From: Firmicutes bacterium UBA5559
GTDB lineage: Bacteria > Bacillota > Clostridia > Peptostreptococcales > Anaerovoracaceae
DNA: 64,000 nt
Direction of reading: 5' to 3'
Assembly: GCA_002425705.1 (NCBI GenBank)
Contig: DIMT01000001.1
Coordinates: forward strand, 67,653 to 131,652
Made by a program: the position numbers and the translations under genes. Positions 27,916 through 37,148 of this stretch are shown piece after piece (the first letter of the stretch is position 1; every line of letters begins with the position of its first letter). The notes under the pieces are model-generated. The model saw nothing but the letters and a program-made list of their open reading frames with translations, searched no databases and had not been told where the DNA came from.

Positions 27916-28854
27916 ATGGCAAAGGTGTTTATCGATGGACAGGAAGGGACCACCGGACTGAAAATCGTGGAGAGATTAATGGACAGACCGGATATGGATA
28001 TCCTTTTTATCGATCCGGAGAATAGAAAAGATCCGGAGGCCCGGCTGAAGAAAATCAAGGAAGCAGATATTACCTTTCTCTGCCTCCCCGATGCCGCTTC
28101 CCGGGAAATTGCCGCTCTGGCCCCCGAAGAATCCCGCATTCTGGATACTTCCACGGCTCATCGTACTCATTCGGACTGGGTTTACGGATTCCCGGAACTG
28201 GCACCGGATCAGCGCCGGAAGATTCGGGAAAGCAGCCGAGTAGCCGTGCCGGGTTGCCATGCCAGCGGGTTTATTGCCCTGGTTAAGCCTTTGGTCGAGA
28301 GGGGAATCATCAGCGACGAACTGGTTCTCTCCTGTACTTCCCTGACCGGCTACAGCGGCGGCGGGAAAAAGATGATCGCCGAATACGAGCAGGACACGGA
28401 CGGTAAGCTCCGGGCTCCCAGAATGTACGGCCTGTCCCAGGAACACAAGCATTTGCCGGAAATGATGAGCATCTGCGGTCTGAAAAAAGCCCCGCTTTTT
28501 TTCCCCGTTGTGAGCAGCTATTATTCGGGGATGGTGACCACCATTTCAATGTCAGGGCAAGCCTCAAGGGTTGCCATTAATCCGGAAATATTAAAAGAAA
28601 TCTATAGAGAATTCTACCCGGGACAGCCCATGATTCGGCTAATCGAAAATCTGCCGGAGCAGGAAGGGGCTATGATGGCCGGAGACCGGCTTTCCGGGCG
28701 GGACGATATGGAAATCCTGGTAACAGGGAATCCAGACAGAATGGCCATCAGTGCCAGCTTTGACAATCTTGGAAAAGGAGCCTCCGGAGCCGCCATTCAA
28801 TGCATGAACATCATGCTGGGGCTGGAAGAGACTCTTGGTTTAGTGAAAGGATGA
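27916..28854 (+). CDS. argC: N-acetyl-gamma-glutamyl-phosphate reductase
   Basis: A 312-residue enzyme that reduces N-acetylglutamyl phosphate to the semialdehyde in arginine synthesis. It is the short type (about 310 residues) with FIDGQEGTTGLKIVERL at the N-terminus and the active-site Cys in VPGCHASGFIALVKPL. ATG 27916 was chosen for the GGAAAGGA site and the conserved N-terminus. First gene of argC-J-B-D. Confidence 0.95.
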   Translation: MAKVFIDGQEGTTGLKIVERLMDRPDMDILFIDPENRKDPEARLKKIKEADITFLCLPDAASREIAALAPEESRILDTSTAHRTHSDWVYGFPELAPDQRRKIRESSRVAVPGCHASGFIALVKPLVERGIISDELVLSCTSLTGYSGGGKKMIAEYEQDTDGKLRAPRMYGLSQEHKHLPEMMSICGLKKAPLFFPVVSSYYSGMVTTISMSGQASRVAINPEILKEIYREFYPGQPMIRLIENLPEQEGAMMAGDRLSGRDDMEILVTGNPDRMAISASFDNLGKGASGAAIQCMNIMLGLEETLGLVKG

Positions 28855-28858
28855 CATC

Positions 28859-30106
28859 ATGGATACAATTGCAAATATGAAGACGAATAAAATAACAAAG
28901 GTAAAAGGCGGAATTTGTGCACCGGTTGGCTTTCAGGCAGCCGGCATCCACTGCGGAATCCGAAAGAATAAAAAGAAAAAGGACCTGGCCCTGATCGTCA
29001 GCGACCAGATGTGCCAGGTGGCAGCGGTTTATACCACCAATAAAATCAAAGGGGCTCCCATCTATGTCACCAAAGAGCACATCCAGGACGGGACGGCAAA
29101 AGCCATCATCTGCAACAGCGGAAATGCCAATACCTGTGCACCCAACGGCATCGAAGTGGCAGAGGCCACCTGCAAGCTGACGGCGGACGCCCTGGGTCTG
29201 AAAGCTTCCGACATCATCGTCAGTTCCACCGGCGTCATCGGAGAAGAACTGTTTCTGGAACCATTTCAGGAAGGAATCCCAAAACTGGCAGCCGAACTTA
29301 GTTACGAAGGATCCGATTCGGCGGCAAAAGCCATCATGACTACGGATACAGTAAAAAAAGAGCTGGCCCTGGAGTTCTCCCTGGGAGGGAAAACCTGCCG
29401 AATGGGCGGAATCGCCAAGGGCAGTGGGATGATCAATCCCAACATGGCCACCATGCTCTGTTTCCTCACCACCGACGTGGCCATCAGCCATGAAATGCTG
29501 CAAAAGGCCCTGTCGGAAGATATTCAGGACACCTTCAACCAGATCAGCATCGACGGAGACACCTCCACCAATGATACGGTAGCCATCCTGGCCAACGGCA
29601 TGGCAGGCAATCCCATAATTACCCAGGAGGGAGAAGACTATCAGATCTTTTGCAAGGCCCTCAATGAAATGAACCATCAGCTCTCCAAGAACATCGCCCG
29701 GGATGGTGAAGGAGCCACCAAGCTCATCGAATGCATCGTCAAAGGAGCGCCGGATAAGGAAACGGCAAGGATCATCTCCAAAGCCGTCATTGAGTCCAAC
29801 CTGCTGAAAGCCGCCATGTTTGGGGAAGACGGCAACTGGGGACGAATCCTCTGTGCCATGGGCTACGCCAAAACCGACTTTGACATCGGCAAAACGGAGC
29901 TATTCATCGAATCCATGCTGGGAAGCGCCCAGGTCTGCAAGGATGCTACCTACTTCAAGCACAGCGACAAGAAGGTGAGCCATATCCTGTCAGCGGCGGA
30001 GGTCAAACTGGTCATCGATATTCACCAGGGGGATGCGGAGGCTACTGCCTATGGGTGTGACCTGACCTACGACTATGTTAAAATCAACGGATCCTATCGT
30101 TCATAA
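28859..30106 (+). CDS. argJ: Bifunctional glutamate N-acetyltransferase / amino-acid acetyltransferase
   Basis: A 415-residue ArgJ that recycles the acetyl group from N-acetylornithine to glutamate. The autocleavage motif is present in NPNMATMLCFL (between Ala and Thr), giving alpha and beta chains. CNSGNANTCAPNG and KGSGMINPNM are also conserved. It lies 4 bases after argC. Presence of argJ and lack of argE/argA nearby imply the cyclic pathway. Confidence 0.96.
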   Translation: MDTIANMKTNKITKVKGGICAPVGFQAAGIHCGIRKNKKKKDLALIVSDQMCQVAAVYTTNKIKGAPIYVTKEHIQDGTAKAIICNSGNANTCAPNGIEVAEATCKLTADALGLKASDIIVSSTGVIGEELFLEPFQEGIPKLAAELSYEGSDSAAKAIMTTDTVKKELALEFSLGGKTCRMGGIAKGSGMINPNMATMLCFLTTDVAISHEMLQKALSEDIQDTFNQISIDGDTSTNDTVAILANGMAGNPIITQEGEDYQIFCKALNEMNHQLSKNIARDGEGATKLIECIVKGAPDKETARIISKAVIESNLLKAAMFGEDGNWGRILCAMGYAKTDFDIGKTELFIESMLGSAQVCKDATYFKHSDKKVSHILSAAEVKLVIDIHQGDAEATAYGCDLTYDYVKINGSYRS

Positions 30107-30119
30107 AGGAGATTCATTC

Positions 30120-30983
30120 ATGAAAATCGGCAAGGACATCAGTGCCCAGATATTAATCGAAGCCCTGCCCTATATTCAGAAATTCAATAACAAAATCATC
30201 GTCATCAAATACGGGGGCAACGCCATGGTCGATGAGCGGCTTAAAATGGCTGTAATGCGGGATATGGTCCTGCTCAACATCGTCGGCATCAAAGTGGTCC
30301 TGGTCCACGGAGGCGGCCCGGAAATCGATCAGATGATGAAAAAGCTTTCCCTGGAGTCCCGGTTCATCAACGGCCTAAGATACACCGACGATGATACCGC
30401 TGAAGTGGTCCAGATGGTCTTGGCCGGCAAGGTCAATAAACAGCTGGTTTCCCTGATCCAACAAAACGGCGGTAAGGGAATCGGACTCTGCGGCACCGAC
30501 GGGGACATCCTTCAGGTGCAAAAACTGGAAGCGGAGGAAGATCTGGGATTTGTGGGCAACATTACGGGAGTCAACACCCAGCCCATCACCATGGCCCTGG
30601 ATAACGGCTATATTCCCATCATTGCCACCGTGGGAACCGATGAAAAGGGTCAGATCTACAACATTAACGCCGACACCGCCGCTGCTGAGATCGCCGGGGC
30701 CCTGAAGGCGGAAAAACTGATCACCATGACGGACATCGTGGGATTGCTTCGGGAAAAGAGCGACGAAGAATCCCTCATCACCAACGTGGACATCTTTGAG
30801 ATCCCCCAGCTGATCGAAGAAGGCATCATCATGGGAGGCATGATTCCCAAGGTGGAAAGCTGTGTGGAAGCCATCCTTCAGGGGGTCCGGGAAGCGGTCA
30901 TCATCGACGGCCGTATGGAACACGCCATACTCATCGAGCTGTTTTCCAATGAAGGAATCGGCACCCTATTCTATAAAAACTAA
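30120..30983 (+). CDS. argB: Acetylglutamate kinase
   Basis: A 287-residue amino-acid kinase (VIKYGGNAMVDE, VHGGGPEID, GLCGTDGDI, NINADTAAAEIAGAL, IDGRMEHAILIELF). In many bacteria it is the arginine-inhibited step. ATG 30120 follows AAAGGAG; an in-frame ATG at 30075 lies inside argJ. The 3' end carries a perfect 15-bp tandem duplication that includes the stop codon. Confidence 0.96.
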   Translation: MKIGKDISAQILIEALPYIQKFNNKIIVIKYGGNAMVDERLKMAVMRDMVLLNIVGIKVVLVHGGGPEIDQMMKKLSLESRFINGLRYTDDDTAEVVQMVLAGKVNKQLVSLIQQNGGKGIGLCGTDGDILQVQKLEAEEDLGFVGNITGVNTQPITMALDNGYIPIIATVGTDEKGQIYNINADTAAAEIAGALKAEKLITMTDIVGLLREKSDEESLITNVDIFEIPQLIEEGIIMGGMIPKVESCVEAILQGVREAVIIDGRMEHAILIELFSNEGIGTLFYKN

Positions 30984-30998
30984 TTCTATAAAAACTAA
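30969..30998 (+). repeat. 15-bp tandem duplication at the argB stop
   Basis: TTCTATAAAAACTAA occurs twice back to back (30969-30983 and 30984-30998). The first copy holds the last codons and stop of argB; the second is noncoding. Confidence 0.95.
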
Positions 30999-31036
30999 TG
31001 CATCATAAAAAACGGACAGCAGAGAAAGGAAGAACC

Positions 31037-32212
31037 ATGGACTGCCAGACATTAAAAGAACTGGATGCCCGGTACATTGCCGGCACCTACAAGCGGAGCG
31101 ACCTTTGCCTGGAACGGGGAGAGGGGGCTACCGGATATACTTTTGAAGGCCGGGAGGTGATTGATTTTTCTTCCGGGATCGGGGTCAATTCCCTGGGGTA
31201 TTCCGAGCCGGGATGGGTGGCTGCTATCACCCGCCAGGCGGTGAAACTTCAGCACACCTCCAACTTGTATTACACCCAGCCAGCGGTGGAGCTGGCGGAG
31301 CTTCTGATTGAAAAAACCGGCATGAGCAAGGTCTTTTTTGCCAATTCCGGGGCGGAAGCCAACGAAGGAGCCATCAAAACTGCCCGAAAATACAGCAGCG
31401 ACAAATACGGAGAGGGTCGTCACGGCATCCTATCCCTGCTCCATTCCTTCCACGGTCGTACCATGGCTACCATCACCGCCACGGGGCAGGAACAATACCA
31501 CAAGCATTTCCATCCCTTTGCCCAGGGCTTTGTCTACGGGGAAGCGGGGAATATGGAAGACATCAAGCCGAAGCTGACCAAGAACATCTGCGCCGTCCTC
31601 ATCGAACTGATTCAGGGAGAAGGGGGCGTCAATACGCTGGATAAAGCCTTTGTTCAGGAACTGGCCGCCATCTGCCTGAAGAAGGACATCCTGCTGATTG
31701 TGGATGAGGTCCAGACGGGAATCGGCAGGACCGGAACCTTTTTCGCCTACCAGCAGTACGGAATCCAGCCGGACCTGGTCACATCCGCAAAAGGATTGGG
31801 GGGAGGCCTACCCATCGGGGCCATTCTTTTCTCAGAAAAAACAGCAGAAGTACTGGGATTCGGGGATCATGGAACCACCTTTGGCGGGAATCCGGTAGTT
31901 TGCGCCGGGGGAGCCTACATCGTCAAAACCATGGATGAAGAATTTCTCAGCCAGGTGACAGCCAAGGGCCATCGGATCCGGGAAGCCCTGAAAGGTGTGC
32001 CGGGAATCAAGGAAGTCAGCGGTCTGGGGATGATGCTGGGCTTTCTCCACGAAACCAGAACCGCGTCAGAAATCGCCGAAGCTTGCTTAAAAGAGGGACT
32101 GATCGTCCTGACGGCAAAGGATAAAGTGAGACTGCTTCCTCCCCTGAACATCACCGGCAATGAGCTGGAAAAGGGCCTTTTCATCCTAAAAAAAGTGTTA
32201 ATCCAGCAGTGA
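31037..32212 (+). CDS. argD: Acetylornithine aminotransferase
   Basis: A 391-residue class III PLP aminotransferase. Visible motifs: FSSGIGVNSLGY, FANSGAEANEGAIKTARKY, the Asp of LIVDEVQTGIGRTG and the PLP lysine in TSAKGLGGGLPIG. ATG 31037 follows GAAAGGAAG; an in-frame ATG at 30998 overlaps the duplicated repeat and has no site. Last gene of the arg operon. Confidence 0.95.
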   Translation: MDCQTLKELDARYIAGTYKRSDLCLERGEGATGYTFEGREVIDFSSGIGVNSLGYSEPGWVAAITRQAVKLQHTSNLYYTQPAVELAELLIEKTGMSKVFFANSGAEANEGAIKTARKYSSDKYGEGRHGILSLLHSFHGRTMATITATGQEQYHKHFHPFAQGFVYGEAGNMEDIKPKLTKNICAVLIELIQGEGGVNTLDKAFVQELAAICLKKDILLIVDEVQTGIGRTGTFFAYQQYGIQPDLVTSAKGLGGGLPIGAILFSEKTAEVLGFGDHGTTFGGNPVVCAGGAYIVKTMDEEFLSQVTAKGHRIREALKGVPGIKEVSGLGMMLGFLHETRTASEIAEACLKEGLIVLTAKDKVRLLPPLNITGNELEKGLFILKKVLIQQ

Positions 32213-32254
32213 CTTATGATATAATAGAACGGTCACTGTAATGAGGGTTAATAC

Positions 32255-32812
32255 ATGGAGGTACGAAACCATCTGGATTTGACGGATTTCATCCGCATGC
32301 ACGATCTGGAATTAAAATTCTATGATAAAAGCCATATAACACCTTACGAAGAAGCGTACAGGTGGTTTTTGGCGTTTCCCTGGAGCAACTGCTCCATTTA
32401 TGACGGGGACCGGCTGGCCGGATTCCTGGATTTGTTTCCCGTTTCTCCCATGGTCTATGAGAAAATCCGGGAAGGAACCTTCAACGATGCGGAACTGAAA
32501 GCGGAGGACATCATCGACATCAAAAATCCGCCGGCCCAACCGGTGGGTCTGTTCCTTTCCTGCATCGTGGTGGATGAAGAATACCGAAAATCAGGGATCC
32601 TGAAAAGGCTGCTCCGGCATCAGACGGAATTTTACCGGGGACTGGAAGGCAGCGGTCTGAAGGTAGACCGGATCATCACCGACAACGTGACCCGATCCGG
32701 GGAACTGTTCTCCGAAAAGATGGGCTTCACCCGCGTTGGGGAGAGCGACCATGATTCGGTGATTTATGAGATGGATTTTAAGGAATTTGAAATGAAGGTC
32801 AACAATTTATGA
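32255..32812 (+). CDS. GNAT-family N-acetyltransferase
   Basis: A 185-residue protein with GNAT features: the beta4 strand and acetyl-CoA loop (FLSCIVVDEEYRKSGILKRLLRHQ) and the beta5-alpha4 segment (ITDNVTRSGELFSEKMGF). Substrate unknown. A TATAAT at 32220-32225 upstream suggests its own promoter, but no good -35 is seen. It overlaps the Smr gene by 4 bases. Confidence 0.8.
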   Translation: MEVRNHLDLTDFIRMHDLELKFYDKSHITPYEEAYRWFLAFPWSNCSIYDGDRLAGFLDLFPVSPMVYEKIREGTFNDAELKAEDIIDIKNPPAQPVGLFLSCIVVDEEYRKSGILKRLLRHQTEFYRGLEGSGLKVDRIITDNVTRSGELFSEKMGFTRVGESDHDSVIYEMDFKEFEMKVNNL

Positions 32813-33156
32813 TCGGTGCCGTAAAAGTAAAGGAAATCAATCTGGAGCGGGGAAATCCCACCGTGGAAACCGCCATGAAGCGGCTGGTCAACGAGCTTTC
32901 CACTGCCAAGGGAGCCGGATACCGGGCTGTCGTTCTGGTCCACGGGTATGGATCCTCCGGAGTAGGGGGAGCCATCAAGACCGCCACCAGGAGCAAGCTG
33001 AAGGAAAACAGTCTGCGGGGCATCGTTCGGGACTCGGTAGGTGGAGAAGACTGGATGAACCGGAAGAAAGAATTCCTGGCCGTCTGCAGCCAGCTTCGGG
33101 ATTACGACCGATACGTGGGAGGCAATCAGGGTCTCACAGTGATTTTACTCCGGTAA
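32809..33156 (+). CDS. Stand-alone Smr domain protein
   Basis: A 115-residue protein whose whole length fits the Smr fold found at the C-terminus of MutS2 (NPTVETAMKRLVNEL, VVLVHGYGSSGVGGAIK). In the family this LHGxG-type motif is linked to nuclease activity on DNA or RNA; His is retained here (VHGYG). ATG overlaps the stop of the acetyltransferase gene. Confidence 0.83.
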   Translation: MIGAVKVKEINLERGNPTVETAMKRLVNELSTAKGAGYRAVVLVHGYGSSGVGGAIKTATRSKLKENSLRGIVRDSVGGEDWMNRKKEFLAVCSQLRDYDRYVGGNQGLTVILLR

Positions 33157-33216
33157 GGATGCCGGATTCCGCAAAAGCTGAATGAACCGATGAAAAAAAC
33201 GGATAGGAGAGAAAGA

Positions 33217-35142
33217 ATGACTGAAACAAGGAAATTACAGCCAATCGCTGAAAACATAATCAACCGGATCAAAGCCAATCCCTGGTGGGTCCTTCTTTTT
33301 GTCGCAGTAGCCGTTAAGTTTACGGTCTTTTATAAGCTGGTGCAGGTCACAGCCAATTTTCCCGTGGTGCTGCTGTTATCCTGTCTGATCACCTTCCTGA
33401 TTCTCACCGGATTCCGGAATCGGTGGATGGCCTTTGCCGTCTATTTCGTCCTATCCTTTATTCTGTTTGCTGACATCACCTATTTCAGCTTCTTCAACCG
33501 ATACCTGTCCCTGCAGATGCTGGGGGCGGCAGAAGTAATCGGAGACATCGGAGAAAGCATCAAAGCGGTGATGAAGCCGGTCAATTTTATGATGTTCCTG
33601 GATGTGATCCTGATGGGCATTCTTCTTGGAACAAAGAAGATTCCTTATAAAAAAAAACAGCAGAGCCTTCCTAAGGGAAAAAGATTTTTTCCTGGTGCCG
33701 CAGCAATACTCGTCCTGATCCTCATAGTCACCAACGTCACCGATTCCCGTTTGCTGACCTCCCTGTCCAACCAGGAATTCTACTCCTTCCGGCTCAAGGA
33801 TACGGCTTCTGCGGTTTTCGGTGCCAGGGCCGATGCGGAAGTGGCTTTATCCTTTCCATATGAAAAGCAGAAGGATGGGCCTCTATTCGGCATTGCCGAG
33901 GGGCGGAATGTGATCGTGATACAGATAGAATCCCTCCAGAACTTTGTGATCGGCCGGGAATACAACGGCCAGGAGATCACGCCCTACCTGAACCGGCTGA
34001 TCGAATCCAACACCATCTATTTTAACAATTTCTATCAACAGACCGGCAGTGGAAATACATCCGATGCGGAATTTGCTATAAACAATTCGATTTTGGGAAC
34101 CCTGACCAGCTATACAAACAAGATTTATCCCAACAATACCTATCGGGGACTTCCTGTTCTTTTAAAAGAAAGGGGTTATTCCACGGCTGTTTACCATGCC
34201 CACGAATCCAGAGGTTTCTGGAATCGGGAGGCGTTTTACCCTGCCGGGGGATTCGATACTTTCTACGGCGGGATCATCAACGACACTCAGAATCGGCCTA
34301 ATGGCAATTTCATGATGACCGAGTGGATGGGCTGGGGTCTGACGGATACGGAATTTTATAAACAGGTGATTCCTTACATGAAAGAGGAAAAGGCCCCCTT
34401 CTATTCCTTCATCATCACCCTGTCCAACCATCATCCTTACGTGATGCTGGACCATTACAATTACATCGAGCTGTTGCCGGAGCATAAGGATACCCTGGCA
34501 GGCAATTACCTGAACAGCGCCGCCTATACCGACTATGCCATCGGCCAGCTGCTTGAGGACCTGAGGTTGGAAGGTCTCTATGAAAATTCCATATTTGTCT
34601 TGTATGGCGACCATTCCGGGTTGGTCAAGGAAGCGGAGACGGACCGGGTGATGAAGGACATTTTAGGGAAGGATTATGACTTCGAAGAAGTAATGCGGGT
34701 TCCCCTGATCATCCATTTGCCGGAGCAGGGCCTCCATGTACCGGAAAGCAACGGGAATTTTAAACAGACGGTTTCCATTGCCGGCGGCCAGCTGGATTTT
34801 CTGCCCACTATGGCTTACTTGATGGGATTCCCGGAACTGGACACCATTTATCTGGGTCAGAACCTGCTGACTGCCAAAACCGGATTTGTAGCCCAGCACA
34901 CCTTTATGGTCAAAGGCTCCTTCTTTCTGGATGAAATCGCCTATGAAATGTCCCGGGACGGCATTTTTGACAATGGACGGGCCTGGAATACCAAGACAGG
35001 AGAACCCGTCTCGCTGGAAGGCCTGGAACCCTATTATCGCCGTTCGGTCAGTATTTCTGAGACATCCCAGTATCTGCTGGATCAGGATGTCATCCGACAG
35101 GTATACGTGGAGGGAAAGAGTTTGGATGAGGTGCTGCCATGA
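33217..35142 (+). CDS. LtaS-like phosphoglycerol transferase (sulfatase fold), multi-pass
   Basis: A 641-residue membrane enzyme of the lipoteichoic-acid synthase family. The N-terminal 200 residues contain about five membrane helices. The extracellular sulfatase-fold domain follows (NVIVIQIESLQNFVIG, metal Glu), with the catalytic Thr in GNTSDAEF (bases 34051-34074), WNREAFYPAGGFDTFY, and YGDHSG for metal binding. Known members polymerise glycerol phosphate from phosphatidylglycerol on lipoteichoic acid. ATG 33217 was chosen for TAGGAGAG upstream. The next gene is a paralogue, overlapping by 4 bases. Confidence 0.9.
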   Translation: MTETRKLQPIAENIINRIKANPWWVLLFVAVAVKFTVFYKLVQVTANFPVVLLLSCLITFLILTGFRNRWMAFAVYFVLSFILFADITYFSFFNRYLSLQMLGAAEVIGDIGESIKAVMKPVNFMMFLDVILMGILLGTKKIPYKKKQQSLPKGKRFFPGAAAILVLILIVTNVTDSRLLTSLSNQEFYSFRLKDTASAVFGARADAEVALSFPYEKQKDGPLFGIAEGRNVIVIQIESLQNFVIGREYNGQEITPYLNRLIESNTIYFNNFYQQTGSGNTSDAEFAINNSILGTLTSYTNKIYPNNTYRGLPVLLKERGYSTAVYHAHESRGFWNREAFYPAGGFDTFYGGIINDTQNRPNGNFMMTEWMGWGLTDTEFYKQVIPYMKEEKAPFYSFIITLSNHHPYVMLDHYNYIELLPEHKDTLAGNYLNSAAYTDYAIGQLLEDLRLEGLYENSIFVLYGDHSGLVKEAETDRVMKDILGKDYDFEEVMRVPLIIHLPEQGLHVPESNGNFKQTVSIAGGQLDFLPTMAYLMGFPELDTIYLGQNLLTAKTGFVAQHTFMVKGSFFLDEIAYEMSRDGIFDNGRAWNTKTGEPVSLEGLEPYYRRSVSISETSQYLLDQDVIRQVYVEGKSLDEVLP

Positions 35143-37133
35143 GGGAACTGCCCCGGGAACTGAAAAGTTTTCTGGCCCGTTTCTTTGCCTGGATCCTGAT
35201 TGTCCTGATGGTGCTGAATCCGATGAACAGCTCCTTCTTAGCCGGAATAGGAAAGCAGGATATCTTTCTCCATCACCTTCGGGATCTGGTCCATTTCCTG
35301 GATCAGGAAGAGGAATCGGAGATTCCCTTGATCCAGCCCGATACCAGAGGCTGGAAAGAACACCCTCTTTTTGGCCTGGCCAAAGGGCGGAATCTGATCA
35401 TGATTCAGTTGGAATCGGTCCAGGGATTCACCATCGACATGGAATACAAGGGAGAGCCGGTGACCCCTTTCCTCAGTCAGCTGACCCGAAATGAGGAAAC
35501 TCTCTATTTTGAAAATTTCTTCCATCAATTGGGGAGCGGCAATACCTCCGATGCGGAATTTGCCGCCAATAACGGGCTGTTGGGGTCCCTGGACAGCTAT
35601 ACCTACCAGCTATACCAGGATAACTATTTCAAGGGCCTGCCGGTCTTGCTTAAAGAGGAGGGCTACAGCACCTCCGTATTTCATGGATTCCGGAAGGATT
35701 TCTGGAATCGGGAAAACATTTATCCGGCCCTGGGCTTTGACCGGTTCGTTGGGGGAGAGGACTTTATCAGCGATGAGATTGCCGGTTTGGGAAGCCAGCG
35801 GATTACCGGTGTCAGCGACCGGGAATTTTTCCGTCAGTCGGCTGATGTGATGGCGGAACTGCCCCAGCCCTTTTACAGTTTTTTGATCACTCTCAGCAAC
35901 CACTATCCTTTTCTAACACCTGAAGGGTTTAACAACCTGAACATACAGCCGGAAGACAAGACGATCTGCACCGATTACCTGAACCTGGTTCGATATACCG
36001 ACGATTCGGTGGAAGCCTTTTTTCAGGAACTGAAAGAACAGGATCTTTACGACAACGCCATCATCGTTCTCTATGGAGATCATTTTGGCATGCCCAAATC
36101 CGACCCGGATATTGCTGCCCGCATGGGTGAGCTGCTGGGTCGGGAGTACGGATACCTGGATTTGATGCGGGTACCCTTCTTGATTCATATGCCAGGTGTG
36201 GAAGTCGGGGAAACCCTTTCCATTGCCGGGGGACAGCTGGATATTCTGCCAACGCTGGCATTTTTACTTGGAATGGAAGAACCGGAAACCCTGTACCTGG
36301 GACAGAATCTGCTGGCCGCAAGCCACGGTTTTGTACCGTTCCAGGTCCAACTGCTCAAGGGATCCTTTGTCAATGACCAGGTGCTCCTGGAAGCCTCCCG
36401 GGACGGCATTTTCGAAAACAGCCGGGCCTACGATTTGGTAACGGGAGAAGAAATCGGAGATGTGAGCCCCTGGCAGGAGGATTATATCCGAGCCGCAGAG
36501 CTGGTGGACCTGTCCCGGCTCTATCTGGAAAAGGACATCCTGAGGCTGGCCCTGGAACAGAGCATGAGCCAGGGGGAAATCACCCAGTACCTGTCCGGTA
36601 CCGGGACCCTGCCAAAACGGCCTTTATACCAATATGTGGAGACTTCAGATAAAGAAGGGCTGGACCGGATCGTCCAAACCCTGAAGAAGGACCCGTCGGC
36701 TTCTGTTCTGCTTTCCTCGGATCAGACGGAAATCCTGCTGAAGGAATTTACCAGCCGATATTCCGGCAGAAGCGGGGAACCGGGAGCTATCCAGTCGGTG
36801 GATGAAGAACAGAACCGGCAGTTCCTCTCCTATAAGGAGCGGATTTTACCTGCCACGGGAGATATGAAGGTTTATGCCAAGCTGGAATATTCCGGCTATC
36901 CTAGCCTGGCCTTTGAGCTCCATCCGGAAGATTACTCCCGGGAGGAGCTGGTTCGGTTCCTGGGACAGAAAAAACCAGCTATGCTGGTGGTCCGGGGAGA
37001 AGATCTGACCCAGTATTCGGGGCTGTTGCAAAACCTGAGGATTCCCTTTTTAGTGAAAAATATTGCTGGCGAAGGCCAGCGGGCTCTGGCAGCCATGCTG
37101 GGAGCTTACGGAACCGTTATTGATGAAGATTGA
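35139..37133 (+). CDS. LtaS-like enzyme with a single membrane helix and an extra C-terminal domain
   Basis: A 664-residue paralogue of the preceding protein. Instead of a five-helix domain it has one N-terminal helix (FFAWILIVLMVLN). The sulfatase fold is intact: NLIMIQLESVQGFTI, GNTSDAEF (catalytic Thr codon 35544), WNRENIYPALGFD and YGDHFG. After about residue 470 it carries about 190 residues absent from the first enzyme. The end of this tail (PAMLVVRGEDL, GAYGTVIDED) is vaguely like a TIM-barrel phosphodiesterase, but I cannot assign it. ATGA overlap with the upstream gene implies coupling; the two may act as a pair (primase and polymerase, or modification of polymer), which is inference. 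Confidence 0.85.
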   Translation: MRELPRELKSFLARFFAWILIVLMVLNPMNSSFLAGIGKQDIFLHHLRDLVHFLDQEEESEIPLIQPDTRGWKEHPLFGLAKGRNLIMIQLESVQGFTIDMEYKGEPVTPFLSQLTRNEETLYFENFFHQLGSGNTSDAEFAANNGLLGSLDSYTYQLYQDNYFKGLPVLLKEEGYSTSVFHGFRKDFWNRENIYPALGFDRFVGGEDFISDEIAGLGSQRITGVSDREFFRQSADVMAELPQPFYSFLITLSNHYPFLTPEGFNNLNIQPEDKTICTDYLNLVRYTDDSVEAFFQELKEQDLYDNAIIVLYGDHFGMPKSDPDIAARMGELLGREYGYLDLMRVPFLIHMPGVEVGETLSIAGGQLDILPTLAFLLGMEEPETLYLGQNLLAASHGFVPFQVQLLKGSFVNDQVLLEASRDGIFENSRAYDLVTGEEIGDVSPWQEDYIRAAELVDLSRLYLEKDILRLALEQSMSQGEITQYLSGTGTLPKRPLYQYVETSDKEGLDRIVQTLKKDPSASVLLSSDQTEILLKEFTSRYSGRSGEPGAIQSVDEEQNRQFLSYKERILPATGDMKVYAKLEYSGYPSLAFELHPEDYSREELVRFLGQKKPAMLVVRGEDLTQYSGLLQNLRIPFLVKNIAGEGQRALAAMLGAYGTVIDED

Positions 37134-37148
37134 GACGAGAGGTGACCT

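Noticed and set aside
32809..33023. Minus-strand frame over the Smr gene
   Set aside because: Antisense to a clear Smr domain; no supporting signals.
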